This document shows positions 1-12,052 of a stretch of DNA of 64,000 bases, piece by piece. The notes below the pieces were generated by a model, which saw only the letters and a program-made list of their open reading frames with translations, was not told where the DNA came from and did no database searches. The DNA is from Cornus controversa (Eukaryota; Streptophyta; Magnoliopsida; Cornales; Cornaceae): the NCBI GenBank assembly GCA_026545225.1, contig CM048853.1, positions 54,765,755-54,829,754 of the forward strand. Direction: 5' to 3'. Each line of letters starts with the position of its first letter. The stretch's first letter is position 1. Made by a program: the position numbers and the translations under genes.

Positions 1-33
1 AATGACTCGTGACTAACTTTCAATTGCCAGCTT

Positions 34-1300
34 GGTCTAGGCATGTATTTAATCCAAGTGTGAGGATGTAATACCCCGCTCTAACACATGGTATGATATT
101 ATTCGCTTTGGGTCTAAGCACGCCCGTTTTTGCTCTTGGGTTTTACCCCAAAAGGCCTCATACCATTTGAAGAGAACACATTACATATAATTCTCCACAC
201 CCAGGCGATGTGGGATTGAGCACCCTGTACCCTGTCAGTGTGGTAGCTCAGCCTAGTGTCTGTATTCGCACCCGCCCACTCACACCCGTCCACAAATGTT
301 ACTATAATCCACCCCCTACGAGGCCCGACGTCCTTGTCGGCACACTTCTGGATGGGTTTAGGCTCTGATACCAACTGTAATACCCCGCTCCAACACATGG
401 TATGATATTGTCCGTTTTGGGCCTAAGCCTGCATGATTTTGCTCTTGGATTTTACCCCAAAAGGTCTCATACCATTTGAAGAGAACACATTACATATAAT
501 TCTCCACACCCAGGCGATGTGAGATTGAGCACCCTGTACCCTGTCAGTGTGGTAGCTCAGCCCAGTGTCTGTCTTCGCACCCGCCCACTTACACCCATCC
601 ACAAATGTTACTATAGAGGAATGATCATGTGACCAACAACAAAAGTGAGAGTTTTAACAATTGGGTTGGTGATTTTAGGATGATGCTTCTACTTTCATGC
701 TTAAATGAGATTAGGGTAAAACTTATGGAAATACTTCAAAAAATGTACCAAGTGGGTTGCAGTTGGAATGTGTTGTCACACAAAACATTAGGAAGTAATT
801 AAACAAACTAACTGCTGAAGGAAGAATATATATTGTGAGGGTTGCTGGTAAGGGAGTGTTTGAGGTAATGGATGAGTCATTTAGGCATATCATCAATTTG
901 AATGACAGAACATGTGACTGTGATGGTTGGCAAAATCTCAGGCTTACCTTGTAAGCATGCAGCAGTTGCAATATGTTACACCAAAGACAATATTGAGACT
1001 TACTGCGATTCATATTACACTATTGAGACATATATGAAGACATGTCAAGGGATAATATATTCTATACCTGACCCAAAATTGTGGGAGCCATACACTGGAA
1101 TACCACTGGATCCTCCTCCTCCTAGAAGACTACCTGGAACGACTAGGAAAAAAATAGAAGAAGAGATGTTGATAAAGCTACCCAGGTACTAATCTGTGTA
1201 GAAGGAGTTTCACTTTTGTATGCAGACTTTGCAAAAAGTTTGGGCACAACAAAAGGACTTGTCAAAGGGCTCCAACTAGAAGGGAACATGTGATATGAAT
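34..1300 (+). pseudogene. Mutator-like (MULE/MuDR) transposase C-terminal remnant
   Basis: Decayed 3' half of a MULE transposase, the DDE enzyme that mobilises Mutator elements. Readable pieces in order are WSRHVFNPSVR (34-64), then DHVTNNKSESFNNW just after the inserted TRIM (about 622-670), RTCDCDGWQ (about 907-935), ISGLPCKHAAVAICY (from 937) and FVCRLCKKFGHNKRTCQ (about 1215-1265). These match the family's conserved NN-x-SESFN block, the SWIM zinc finger (CxC..CxH) and the terminal CCHC zinc knuckle. The pieces lie in different frames: at least three frameshifts are needed, one inside the SWIM finger near 937, and there are in-frame stops. The N-terminal and catalytic part lies before the window. 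No function is expected. The family call is firm; the reading frames around the breaks are approximate. Confidence 0.85.
67..615 (-). mobile_element. Complete TRIM/SMART-type miniature LTR retroelement
   Basis: Two direct LTRs of 240 bp (67-306 and 376-615) begin TGTAATACCCCGCT and flank an internal region of only 69 bp (307-375). A 5-bp target duplication GAGGA sits at 62-66 and 616-620. On the minus strand the right LTR is followed at once by TGGTATCAGAGCC (complement of 361-373), the primer-binding site for initiator-Met tRNA. The pyrimidine run at 309-317 is the polypurine tract of that strand. There is no coding capacity, so it must be moved by proteins of another element. It interrupts the MULE transposase between its WSRHVF and NNKSESFN blocks. 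A 250-bp solo LTR of the same family lies at 7918-8167. Confidence 0.93.
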
Positions 1301-1544
1301 TTACTTTATTTTTGGCATGTAATATTTATTTATTTATTTATGACTCAGTTAATAATAAATGTCATACTGTTATGTTAGTCACATGAAGCTGGAAAAGGAA
1401 TAGGAAGTGCAGGGGCATCCTAATCAGAGCTATGTGTCACCCAACAAGTAAGTGGAGTTGGTTTATAATTTGCTATTAAATCACTTAATAATTTTTTTGA
1501 CATATATATTTTTTTTTTGTTATTTGTGATAGTAACAAAATAAC

Positions 1545-2016
1545 ACACATGGAAGGGGAAGCTCAGTCCCACCACAGAGAGTTAGAGGGACTGCAGCTCC
1601 ACCATATTCATCAAATGCACAGAGTGGAAGAGGGGTTACACCTCCAACAAATGCACAAAGAGAGAAAGGGTCTGCACCTCCATTAAATGCCTAACGAGGA
1701 AGAGGGGCTGCACCTCCATCAAATGCACAAGGAGGAAGAGGGGCTGCATTCATACATGGAAGAGGAAGGGGAAGTAATGCAACTCCGCCAAACACACAAG
1801 GAGGGAGAGGGTCGTTATTCACATATAGAAGATGAAGTAGGAATATTACAGCTCTATCAAATGCACAAGGAGATAGAGGGACTGCACCTCCACTCAGAGG
1901 AAGTGGGGAGAGGGAGATTCATACCTGTATTTGGCCAATTAGGAGCTAGGGGAAGAGGGATGGGAGGATCTCAAAATCAATATAGTATATCAAATGAAAG
2001 CATACATCAATTATAA
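1545..2016 (+). repeat. Tandem repeat encoding the Gly/Arg/Ala/Pro-rich tail of the MULE transposase
   Basis: Imperfect repeats of about 50 bp built on a core resembling atgcacaaggaggaagaggg. In one frame they read NAQxGRGxAPPxNAQ and similar. Low-complexity RG/AP-rich tails are common after the zinc knuckle in plant MuDR transposases. A stop codon near 1690 and later frameshifts break that frame. The open 109-codon frame at 1687-2016 reads the same DNA in a different register and is probably not a protein. Confidence 0.55.
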
Positions 2017-2815
2017 ACATTGTTGTTTGTTTTTGGGTAGTTTGCAACATACAATTGTTTGCGTATTTTGAAGGAAGAGTTTTTGGTAGTTTGGTTTGTG
2101 TTTTTGGGTAGGTCTGTAGCTCAAATTTGATGGATGTTTGTGTGATTTTGGCTAGTTTGATTTGTGTTATGTTTGGATAGTTTTTACACTATTATGGTTT
2201 TGCAAATGCATGATATTCATAATGGGTTTTACCTTTTTGTCATATATGTTTGGATAATTATAGATTAGACACCACTGGAAGGCATGGAATTGATTGCACA
2301 AATACATATTACTGCATAACCTTAATTAATTGAAGAAGATTTATAATGTAATACACATAACAAACAAAAGGTTATTCATCATAATTAAAGGTATATAAAA
2401 AATGATTCCCAAGTTAGGGAATCAAAACAGACATGAACTTATTTGTTCTCCCTTAGACTATTCCTTACCAATAGAAGTTAGGGAAATTAAAAAAGACATG
2501 AAAGACAACAACATGCATGAAATGTCCATAATTTTCAAAGAAGAAGAGTTTGCTTCAACCACTGCCAAACGAGTCAATAAAACATGTACATCCACCATTT
2601 TATGTGAAGAGGTTGATTCATCATTGACTGGCTACCTTTCACTTACTCATAAAGTTTCTAACTCATCATCAATTGGATCACACCATTTCTATTTCCACTT
2701 AATGCAGGATTTATTGGAGCACACATAATATAACCTTCCTTTGTTGTTGTTTTTATTGGATTTGGTAACCCTAATTTTAGCCTCACTACCAACCATGGTT
2801 TGCATGTGTGTTATA
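2017..2815. other. Non-coding 3' part of the MULE; no gene recognised
   Basis: AT-rich sequence with repeated gtttggtagtttg motifs around 2075-2180. An open frame of 108 codons at 2402-2728 resembles nothing I recognise and has no supporting splice or promoter context. This stretch is probably the interior of the MULE whose terminus lies near 3350. Confidence 0.4.
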
Positions 2816-2970
2816 AGACTCCATCTTTAGTTTGATAAAGATAGTTTCAAATCCCTAATATTATGCAAGCAAAGAAGGGAGAAAGAGAGATAGAGACTCC
2901 ATCTTTAGTTTGATAATGGTAGCTTCAAATCTTTAATATTATGCAAGCAAAGGGGGGAGAAAGAGAGAGA
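2816..2970. repeat. 78-bp tandem duplication
   Basis: Two adjacent units (2816-2893 and 2894-2970) both start agactccatctttagtttg and contain ttatgcaagcaaag followed by a GA-rich tail. They differ at about ten positions, so the duplication is not recent. A (GA)n run follows at 2999-3015. Confidence 0.85.
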
Positions 2971-3199
2971 CAACTGCTACTACCATGGCTGGTTAGAACG
3001 AGAGAGAGAGAGAGATCTACAACTGCTACAATGGCCGAATGGATTTAGGTTAGGTATATATATGTGTAATAAAGGTTAAGGATATTATGGTAAATATGTA
3101 TAATGGTATATAAATAAATTTTAGTTGGTCAACAGGTTAAAAGAGTCGTTTGATGGGTCAGAGGGGTAAAATAGACCTTTTACCGCTAACGTTAGCAGA

Positions 3200-3350
3200 T
3201 TCTCTTTAACTGCGTTAGCTACCGTAACGGGAAGGTATGTGCATTACACAGATCAAAACCTCAGGGGAGGTAAGTGAGATTATAAAACCTAGAGGGGAGG
3301 TATGTGTTATTTCGGCAAACCTCAAAGGAGGTCAAAGATATTATTCCAAA
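3200..3350. mobile_element. Probable terminal inverted repeat region of the MULE
   Basis: Subterminal motifs resembling aacctcaggggaggtaagtg recur three times (about 3225-3340), in the style of long plant MULE termini that carry repeated CCTCCCCTGAGGTTT motifs. The transposase remnant lies upstream in the expected order. The matching left terminus is outside the window, so the exact end and the target duplication cannot be checked. Confidence 0.45.
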
Positions 3351-3399
3351 AGAAAATTAATAAATTTTTTAAATAAAATTTTCATAAATTACTTGGAAC

Positions 3400-3884
3400 T
3401 TATAAAAATATGAACACGGGTATGACACAGACACATCGATACGAGAAATTTTAAAAAAGAAAGACACGGACACGGCGAGGATACGACTATAAAATAATAA
3501 TATAATGTATTAATATATATTAATTATTTAATAAAAAAATACTACATTACAGAAATACTTCAATTCATCATCAAGTAATTAAAAATCAAACAAACTTATA
3601 AACAAAAATAGACAAATAGATTAATATAAATTAAAAATCAGACTTATTTAGGCTTCTACATATATTTAGCTAAGATTTTTAATCATAACTTAGTAGCATA
3701 TAATTTCATTCAAAATACTTGAATATACATAACTGCTATGAAGTATCCGACACGTGTTTCAGGAGTGTCCAAGAAAGGTCCTAAAAAGAAAAATTTCAGG
3801 ACACTTCTACAAAATGTCTGACATGTGTCCAAGGAGTGTCCGACAAAGGTACGACACCCTCGGTGAAGTGTCCGTGCTTTCTAG
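3400..3884. mobile_element. Degenerate hAT-like non-autonomous element (CTAGAAAGCACGGAC family)
   Basis: This 485-bp element is rich in subterminal gacacggacacgg and gtgtccgacac motifs and ends GTCCGTGCTTTCTAG. It is flanked by a 7/8 matching direct repeat, CTTGGAAC (3392-3399) and CTTAGAAC (3885-3892), as expected for hAT target duplications. The left terminus is eroded. Related elements lie at 28017-29350 and, inverted, at 43624-44108. It has no coding capacity. Confidence 0.65.
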
Positions 3885-4261
3885 CTTAGAACAATCAACC
3901 TAGTCAAAAATTAAAACTTCCTTTGCAATCTCCCCATCTCCTTTTCTATGTCTGTTGATTTAAGAGAGTATTTTTTTATTTTTGTGCTCATCTGAAGTGG
4001 ATGTTGTTGATTTATTATTGAAGTTTTTTGTTTTTGTTTTGAAAGATCAGATTTACTAAAGAAAGGAAAATTTTATCTAACTCATTTGTATTGAAGTTTA
4101 AAAGTATAACTAATTGGCAATTTTTTCTTTATTGTTTTCAATGACTACATTTGATACTAAATTTATTAACGTTATTTGTAGTGGCCACTGCGCCATTGTA
4201 TAACATCAGTCCTTATATCTTGTGAATTTTAAAGTCGAACCCACAAATACAACTACACTTA

Positions 4262-4897
4262 TGCTGCATTTGGTATGCAGGAATGGAATGCCCATTCCAT
4301 CCATTCCTTTATTTGGTATGTATTTTAAGGTTGGAATGATCATTCTCTCATAATGAAAATCCATTTAATAGTTAAACTTATGGAATGGACATTCCATTCC
4401 TAGTAAGATTAAAAAAAATCATACAACCAAAAAATCCTTCACCTCCACCACCACACCGCTTCTACCACCACTACCATCGGCTTTACCACCACCATTGCTG
4501 CCTCCACCACTGTCACTGCCACACCACCTTCACATCGGCACATTCCTCCTCCGCCACCGTTGTCGCCACATCGTATCGCCACCACCTCCACATCACCACC
4601 TACTTCTACCACCTCCATTGCTACCCCCACCTCACCATTTCCAGATCACCACTTTCCACCACCGCCACACCTCCTCCACATCGCCACCTTCCTCCACCAC
4701 CACCACGTGCACTGCCACCACCACCACCATCTCCACATCGTCACATTCCTGCACCACCACACCTTTGTTAGTTTAATTTATTTGTCATTAGGAGGGGTAT
4801 TTTGGACAATTTGATTTAAAATATATTTTATTCATACCTCAATTCATATTTACAACCAAAACAATAGAATGAAATGACCATTTCATTTACGCAGTAG
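4262..4897. mobile_element. TIR element of the GGAATGG family with CCA-rich core
   Basis: It starts TGCTGCATTTGGTATGCAGG and ends near GCAGTAG, with multiple ggaatgg/ccattcc motifs near both ends. A second copy is at 63573-63939, where the right terminus is clearer (GTACCAAACGCAGCA). TTA next to the left end suggests a 3-bp target site as used by PIF/Harbinger elements, but this is weak. The core (about 4440-4760) is a long run of cca/cac triplets. That explains several His/Pro-rich open frames on both strands, which are not genes. Confidence 0.55.
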
Positions 4898-4899
4898 TA

Positions 4900-5718
4900 A
4901 CAATTTTTTAATATGGTACAGTCATATTATGGCACATCAATAATAAGGAGAGCTTTTCCCGGCATTGTCAAAAGACAAGTATTTATTCTTTAAATATAAG
5001 TTGATTTGTTTTGTAATGTGAAATTGTGATGAATTTTTTAAAATTAATTTAAGTGAAGTTATATTTTTGGATACTCTAAAAAAAATGTACTACAAAGAAT
5101 TAAAATTAAATATATTAATTTTTCTACCTAATTCCTGGTTTTTCACATCTCTCTATCTATCAAGTCTTGTCCGTGTTTATTAGTATTAATAAGACGCCCG
5201 CAGTGTGAATGTGTTTATTGCTTTTCTTTTATTTTGCAAGTGGTTGGTCAACTTTTTTTTTTATCTTGTATAACATTTTTATTAGTTTTATATTTAAATT
5301 CATTAATTCATTTTTTTTGAATCATGCATGAGTAAATTTATTATAGGAGTGATTAGAATAGAATTTAATTCTTATAAAAATATAAGGACAAAAAAATTAG
5401 TATTGTATCTTTCTATTTCCATGAGCTACGAAGGAAAGTTAAAACAATACTACACTTGCAGAGTTGGCATTTTCCCTCCTAACTAACTTTCAGATTAAAC
5501 ACGTGATATATATCTGTATTTGGTATGTTCATTGTTATACATATATACCGTCTAATTCTTCATTGATTATAGCCTTTCTTTTTCAATGAGTTCTATCTCT
5601 ATATTGTCTTCACCTATCACACACACACACACACACACACATAAGAGAACTATAGAGACATTGGAACTTAATTTGTCACATATGTTCAATGTGTATACTT
5701 TCTTGATAAGTTCAAATG
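4900..5718. other. AT-rich spacer without a recognisable gene
   Basis: No gene or element boundary is visible. It contains a (CA)n microsatellite at about 5619-5641. The last five bases, AAATG (5714-5718), are the left target duplication of the retroelement that follows. Confidence 0.6.
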
Positions 5719-5798
5719 TGTTAGAAATAAAGAAAGAGAATTTTATTGATTTTATTGATTTGATATATCTAAAAAATAAATAAAAATCTATTTATAGA

Positions 5799-6847
5799 TG
5801 TGAGTTGCATGGTGCGGAAATGGTTGCGAAAGTAATTTAAAACTTAGAGGGGGTGAATAGGTTCACTTGCTTGTTAGCTTAATTTATCAAATTAATTTGA
5901 TTTTAGGTCCAATTAAAAATTAATCAAACTACTAAAGCAAGTAAATAACTTAAAGTGCAAGTAAAATAAAGAATGCACCAGATATACGTGAAAAACTCAG
6001 ATCGAAAAAAATCACGAGGGAGTCGAAAAGCTTCAGGGAACCAATCCACTATAATGAAGAAAAGTACAACAGACTCTGTCATAGACTCACACCCCTCTTC
6101 ACTCTATCAAAAATCTGATGTAGAACATCTTAGGATTATAATTGTGACTTCAGGTCCAACTATTGCAGACTTTCGGCTAACATCACGATCCTTACAGAAA
6201 GATTACCGGAAGAACAAAAATACTCAGCAAGTATTCTGTTTCATTCGTACTGCGAAATGGTTCACCTTTCCTTTTCAGTAAGTAAGAGAATAACTACGAA
6301 TCCAATGCTCTTATCAGCGAATGATTTGATGCAGTCTTTGAGCACCCAATCAGTAGTATAACACCATCTTAAATATCACTCATGAAATATAGACGTGTGC
6401 TCTAAAAAATATTTTGTGATAATTATACTGTATATACTCTCTCTCTAAAAATAATAATTCTTAAAGTATCATTGTAGAGAAATCATAGATACGTATATAT
6501 AAGCAAAGAAGTCCTAATCCTATTTGAAAAATAAGTTAAATACCAAAATAGAACTCTCCTAAAAGTTTAAACCCAATAGGAATCAGAATTTTTGTCAAAA
6601 ATTATTTCCTATTTGGAACAGGCGAAGTGGGACCGGTGCCCAAATACTAGGATCAGTGGGACTTTGTAAAAACCTATAGAAATAAAAAGTACCGAACAAA
6701 GTTGGACCGGTCCTAAAAATTGGGGACTTGTCCTATTTTGAAAAATTCTAAATTTTTTTCAAAAATCCTAGTTTTCCAAAATAGGCTCGAAAATATAAAG
6801 TACAGAGTGTCATCACCATACTTACCTATACTATATGGAAGACATCT
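5799..6847 (-). repeat. 3' LTR of the copia-type element
   Basis: Left copy of the long direct repeat. It aligns with 12145-13012 apart from a block of about 175 bp around 6374-6550 present only here. It is followed on the plus strand by a pyrimidine run (tctccctcttttt, from 6848), which on the minus strand is the expected polypurine tract. The exact inner boundary is inferred from this tract. Confidence 0.75.
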
Positions 6848-7105
6848 CCCTCTTTTTGTAACAAATTGACAAAGAAAGACATATATGAAACATATAAAAA
6901 GATAATAAATTAAGCACATAGAGAGAATAAAATAATAATGGAGCAAAGATAAACATCGTCACTGATCAAATTAATATCCAAAACATAAATATATAAGTTG
7001 ATGGAATAAACAAAACATAACAAAAAATAAAAAATCTAGACATTAGGGATAAAGAATTCAATTCTTGTCTAGAACAAACAAAAAATCAAGACCTAATGTC
7101 TAAGT

Positions 7106-8457
7106 CTAATCAGCCTCTGCATCAACAGTAGACTCATCAGAGACAGCAGGGTGAAACTTATCCATCCTAACATGCAATATGTTAAACCTATGCTGCATAA
7201 ACCTAAGGACTTGGTTCATCTTATTTGCCATTATTGGCATATCAGTTGGAGGAAGTTGGAAGACTCCGCAACCTTCAAACACAGTCTGTCCAGCTCCTTG
7301 ACTGAGCTCATAGCCCTTCATATCCTTCTCCTTTTTGTTTACTGATCGAGTAATTGATGTGGCAATAATTATTCCTTTCGATTCTCAACATCTGCTCCAT
7401 CAGGAATAGGAAACCTAACATCTCTCAAAATAGTCATCACTATCTGTGGAAAAGGTAAGGCTGATAATGACCTTGAGTGCCAAGTTGTTAGAATCATGGT
7501 ACATATGATTGTTGCGAGAAAATTGATGGGATCCTTTCAAACAATATGGTATAGTAGCTCAACTCGACTTTTGATCAAATTACCCTTGTGATCATGAGGA
7601 TCTAGGTTATATGAGACCACCAAATTCAATGTTGAGACCTCATGTGTAAGGTAGAGTGAAGACAACCTATCAATGAGCCTTGGGGCTTCGGGTATACACA
7701 ACTTTCTAATCATGTCATCCATGTTAGGTCAGTTTGGATCCTCCATTTGATATGGCAAAACTATGTCATCCTCGATCATTGCAACACCTAAAATGTTGGC
7801 AATTATGCCCTTATTGACCTCAACATGGACTCCATAACAGTTGGTGACAAAGGTTAGGTCGTCCAAGTTTGATGTGATGATATTGCCATAAAAATATCGA
7901 ACCATGTTCAGTCTCACTGTAATACCCCGCTCCACCTGATGGTATGATTTTGTCTGCTTTAGGCCTAAGCACACACGATTTTGCTCTTGAGTTTTACCTC
8001 AAAAAGTCTCATACCATTTGGAGAGAACACACTACATATAAACATATCCCGTTCTCCGCACCTAGGCGATGTGGGATTAAGCACCCTGTACCCTGTCACT
8101 GTGGTAGGTTGCCCAGTGTCTATCCTTGCACCCGCCTACATCACACCCGACCACAAGGGTTACTACACTCACAATCTCTCGTAGATCACAAAGAGACTCC
8201 CAACATTTATCTTCAAAGTATTTCACAAAATCCATCTCCCATTTTCGTTTGATCACTGCAATATTTACTCTCCATTCAATTCCCATTGCCCGGCACACAA
8301 TGACATTAATGAAGTTATTAAAATCGAAGTCATCCTCGAACATGTCTCGGGTAAACACTATAAGATTTTTATCACTGATAGACGCCTCAGTACGTTCCCT
8401 CTTACGTGCCATAAGCACCACCACAAAAGGAACAAGAAATATAGTCAAAAGTTTCAT
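7106..8457 (-). pseudogene. Retroelement accessory protein remnant ('putative plant transposon protein' type)
   Basis: Leftward reading frame starting at 8457, with segments such as KWEMDFVKYFEDKCWESL and, past an inserted solo LTR, VRYFYGNIITSNLDDLTFV, VNKGIIANILGVAM and SSLYLTHEVSTLNLVVSY. The pattern (a replacement helix, then F-Y-x-N, then a hydrophobic short-repeat region) resembles the uncharacterised domain often annotated as putative plant transposon protein in plant retroelements. I recognise it by style, not by a search. It is broken by the solo LTR at 7918-8167 and by stops near 7725 and 7537. It lies between the gag remnant and the 3' LTR. Confidence 0.6.
7918..8167 (-). mobile_element. 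Solo LTR of the 67-615 TRIM family
   Basis: A 250-bp sequence from TGTAATACCCCGCTCC to GGTTACTACA, homologous to the two 240-bp LTRs at 67-306 and 376-615. It is flanked by an exact 5-bp target duplication CTCAC (7913-7917 and 8168-8172). No internal region or second LTR is present, so it is the product of LTR-LTR recombination. It interrupts the accessory protein remnant of the host copia-type element. Confidence 0.93.
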
Positions 8458-10056
8458 TGAGGATTTTTGTCAAACACCTAAAATGCAACACTTTCAACCT
8501 TAAGTTTCAATAGGTATTGTTTGATCAAGTTTCCACAAATCAATACAATCCTCCAAGAGTTCAATCCTAATCCACCAAGAATCACACAATCAGAAGAAAA
8601 ATAGAAGAAGAAGAATGTATATGAGTTTGGTGTTTTAGAATGCTTGAGTGTGTAAGAGATTTGAGATAGAGTAATATGAGAATGTGTGTGTGCATGTATG
8701 AGGAATGTAACTTAAATACCAAAGCGCACTCGTGGATTCCATAAAAATTAGGCATCTGTTAAGTGTGATCGGTCCTAATATTTAAGGACTGGTTCAATTT
8801 ATTTTGACTTTTCAGAACCTGCAGAAGTGCGACCGGTGCTCAAAATTGGAGACCGGTACCATTTTGTGAATTTTGAAAATTTATACAATGAACCATTAAT
8901 TCATCAAACACACTCATTTCAACCTAATTTTGCAATTAGGCAAATAAAAAAACATATTAACATTAAACAAAAACAAAAAAATATTTTTGGATTTTTTATT
9001 TTTTGAAAATTAAATAACAGCAAAAAATAAATAATCTTATGAGAATAATCAAAACACATTTATCAAAAAATAACATTAGTCCCAAAATTTTTGAAAATTT
9101 TTAAACATTTATAAATGTAGAAATTTAAAACCCATAATTTGTCTATATAATTCCATTTTTAAGTTCATGATCATGACACAACTTCCAACACACAAATATT
9201 TATAAAAATTTAAAAATTCATCTAATAAATTCATATGTGTGTGTGCAATCCAACTTCATCAAAAATTAATCAAATTTATTTGATTTATCTTCTAAAACAT
9301 ATTTGATTAATTGCACCTGATCAACTATTTTTCATTTGAATTTAAATTTTTTATTTATTTCTATGACGGTGGCTTTCTTGTTTACGGGTAGCCACCTATT
9401 TTTTCAAAATAATTTTTTTTTAAAAGATATCTCATTGGAGATTTATGTTGTAATGGTAGCTTCGAACAATTCCGAAGGTAGCCTTTTCCTTTTTGTCTTA
9501 GATTTTTCAGCAATTTATTTTCTTTTTCTTTTCATACTGAATAAAAACAAAAAAAAATTTCATTGATCATTTAAGTCTTCAATGTTACTCATACAATATA
9601 CTCTAGTCAACTTCACATTAATTTTCAAACAATTCTCTCAGAGTTGAACTAGTGCACAAATTGTAAGAACTCAAAAGATTCACCTTTAAAAAGATATAAA
9701 TGTAACACATTAGTCATCAATGCTTAGATCATAAAATCAAGTACTTCATCCATTGACAAACTAAGTGTCTCAATCATGCATTCACAAATTAAAGTGAAAT
9801 TTTAAAGAAATACACAGAATTCACATTATTTCTCAAAAAAATATGATTCACATAATCTCATATGATTATCATAAAAAATAAATAAAATCTGACTTAACTA
9901 AAAGATATGGTCCAATGGAGAATAAATAATGAATATACGCTCAGTCCATGACCATAAAAGTCCTGATGACCTAGTTAGGGAGTGTTGCACCCAAATACTT
10001 ATTAGGAATAAATCTCATAGTATCAATAGACACAAACTTCTCCAAATCTTCCTTTC
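8458..10056 (-). other. Non-coding interior of the copia-type element
   Basis: Position where copia pol would be expected downstream of gag. The sequence is AT-rich with stops in all frames, and none of the usual pol landmarks are seen (aspartic protease DSG, integrase HHCC, reverse transcriptase YVDD). The short open frames are non-homologous. Confidence 0.55.
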
Positions 10057-12052
10057 TCATCCAGATTGTTTTAACATGCAATCTATCAAGAAAATAATGT
10101 GCAGAATAAAAAATATTCTTTTTCTTTTTATTTGAATTCTTTTAGCTTGAGAATTTTTGAGTTTGCTCCAAATATGTGGCTTTTTAGCATGAACCCTATT
10201 CTTAGCAAAAGAACTATGCACATGAAACATAGAATTAGAATGTTTTCTCTTCTTATAGCAATAGTGTTGACTATATTCATTCTTACCACACAAAAGTACA
10301 ATGAAGCACACTGGACATAACTTTAGCATGCAAAGACTCAACTTGAGGCTTAGGTTTGGGTTCAGACATATTCAAATTCTTGATTTTAACAAAAATAGTT
10401 TTTTCCTTAGACAATGACCCATCAAAACCAAATCCAGTCTTATCTCTTATAGGCTTACCAACACTAATCATGCTATCAATTTAATCTGACCAGAAGTAAA
10501 AACAATTAATTTCTCTTGTGATTTTTTCAATTCAGTCTCAAAAAAATTAATTCTAGCAACAAGAGTACCTTTGGCAGAGATAATTTAACTTACCTCACTT
10601 TTGAGAAACTTGACTTTGCCTTGAAGATTCAAAATTTTTATTTTACTTTCTTCAATTTTCTTCTGGATCTCCTCAGTTTCTTCCATTAGAGATTCTTTTT
10701 TAATTTTTACCATCTCCAACTTCTTGGTTTGCTTTTTGTAGGCTCTCTTAACCTTGACAGATTATGTGAACAACTCCTCAAAAGCTTTGGATAGTTCTTC
10801 CTTGGTTGGTTATTCTTTTTCTTCATCTTCTGAATCATCAGACCCATCTTGGCTTAGAGTTGTAAACTTTTCTGTTTCACCTACATCAGAAAAATGATTA
10901 TCAACAGTATCATTATTCAATAAAGTAACAAAAGTAATAGAATTATTTTCAACAGAAGAATCACTATCAGAGTTAGAAGATTCAGACTAATAAATAATAG
11001 CTTTCATGTCTTTCTTTTTAGTATTTGAACTTTTCTTTGCACTAAAGCTATTTTTTTAGAACTTGGACATTGATTAGATGTATGACCTTTACCACCACAT
11101 GTTCAACAAGTGACCTCAGTCTCCTTAGAGTCATCTTATTTCTCTTTTCTCTCCTTACCTTTGGATGATGAACTTTGATTCCTGAATTTAGAAAGATTTT
11201 ATTTTCTTAGTTTTCTATCTTTTTCATATTTAAGGATCTTCCTAAATTTTTTAACAAGGAGTGCAACATCATTATCTGAATCATATTCAAAACTTTTAAC
11301 TTTTTCAACTTCAGATTTTGAAGAATTTAAAACATTTGACAAACTTGAAGACTTAGAAACCTTTGAGGTTTTTAAAGTCAAGTTTTTGATTTCTGAAGCT
11401 TTGGATATTTCATCTCAAAAGTTTGAATTGATCCAACTAACTCAGCCACCTCCATTGAATCTACATTTCTGCTTCATTTAAGGCTTCCAACTTAGCTTGG
11501 AACCCATCAAACAATAATCTCATGTTTTTTCTGATAATCTGAAAAGATGGATTTTTCTCACCAAGGTTAGGACAACTTTGAACAATATCATTAAGTCTAG
11601 AATAAAAATCAGAAAACATCTCATCTTCATATATTCTAATTATTTTAAATTTTGTGGCAAACATTGGTAACCTTGATGTCCTTACCTTGGTGGCACCTTC
11701 ATGAGTTACCTATAAAATATCTCACGGTTCTTTCAAAGTGGAACATGCAAAAATTCTAGCAAATTCAGAAGGAACAGCAGAACTAAATATAACATATAAA
11801 CCCTTGTTGTTATTGTTAGTATCTTCATGCTCAGCATTAAATCATGTTGCTTTATCATTTTTTACAATCACAACAGCATCACCAGTACCAATAGTAGTGG
11901 TAGGAATTTTATAGCCATTCTCAGCAGCCATCCAAACTCTCTCATTGAGATTTTAAAAATGCTTTCATGCGAGACTTCTAGAAAGGATAATTTGAACCAT
12001 CAAACAAATGAGTTCGCTGAATCGATCCACTCTCTTTCATACTAGATTCCAT
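10057..12052 (-). pseudogene. gag: Copia-type gag remnant (UBN2-like, coiled coil, zinc knuckle)
   Basis: Leftward pseudogene. It starts MESSMKESGSIQRT at 12052 and continues with a gag-like helical region (MFATKFKIIRIYEDEMFSDF, RLNDIVQSCPNLGEK around 11570-11664). A CCHC knuckle reads C-stop-T-C-GGKG-H-TSNQ-C at 11067-11108, and the long coiled coil near 10600-10760 is rich in Lys and Glu. This order is that of plant copia gag. Many in-frame stops, including one inside the zinc knuckle, show it is dead. It sits directly after the primer-binding site of the element, as gag should. Confidence 0.8.

Noticed and set aside
2402..2728. 108-codon open frame in the MULE 3' region
   Set aside because: No recognisable motif, and located among decayed transposon sequence; left as unexplained.
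4385..4814. Several overlapping His/Pro/Ser-rich open frames on both strands
   Set aside because: They all derive from one ccacca-rich low-complexity core of a TIR element and have no domain, splice or promoter support.
5619..5641. Regular short repeats considered as a CRISPR-like array
   Set aside because: Simple (CA)n microsatellite in plant nuclear DNA; no spacers.
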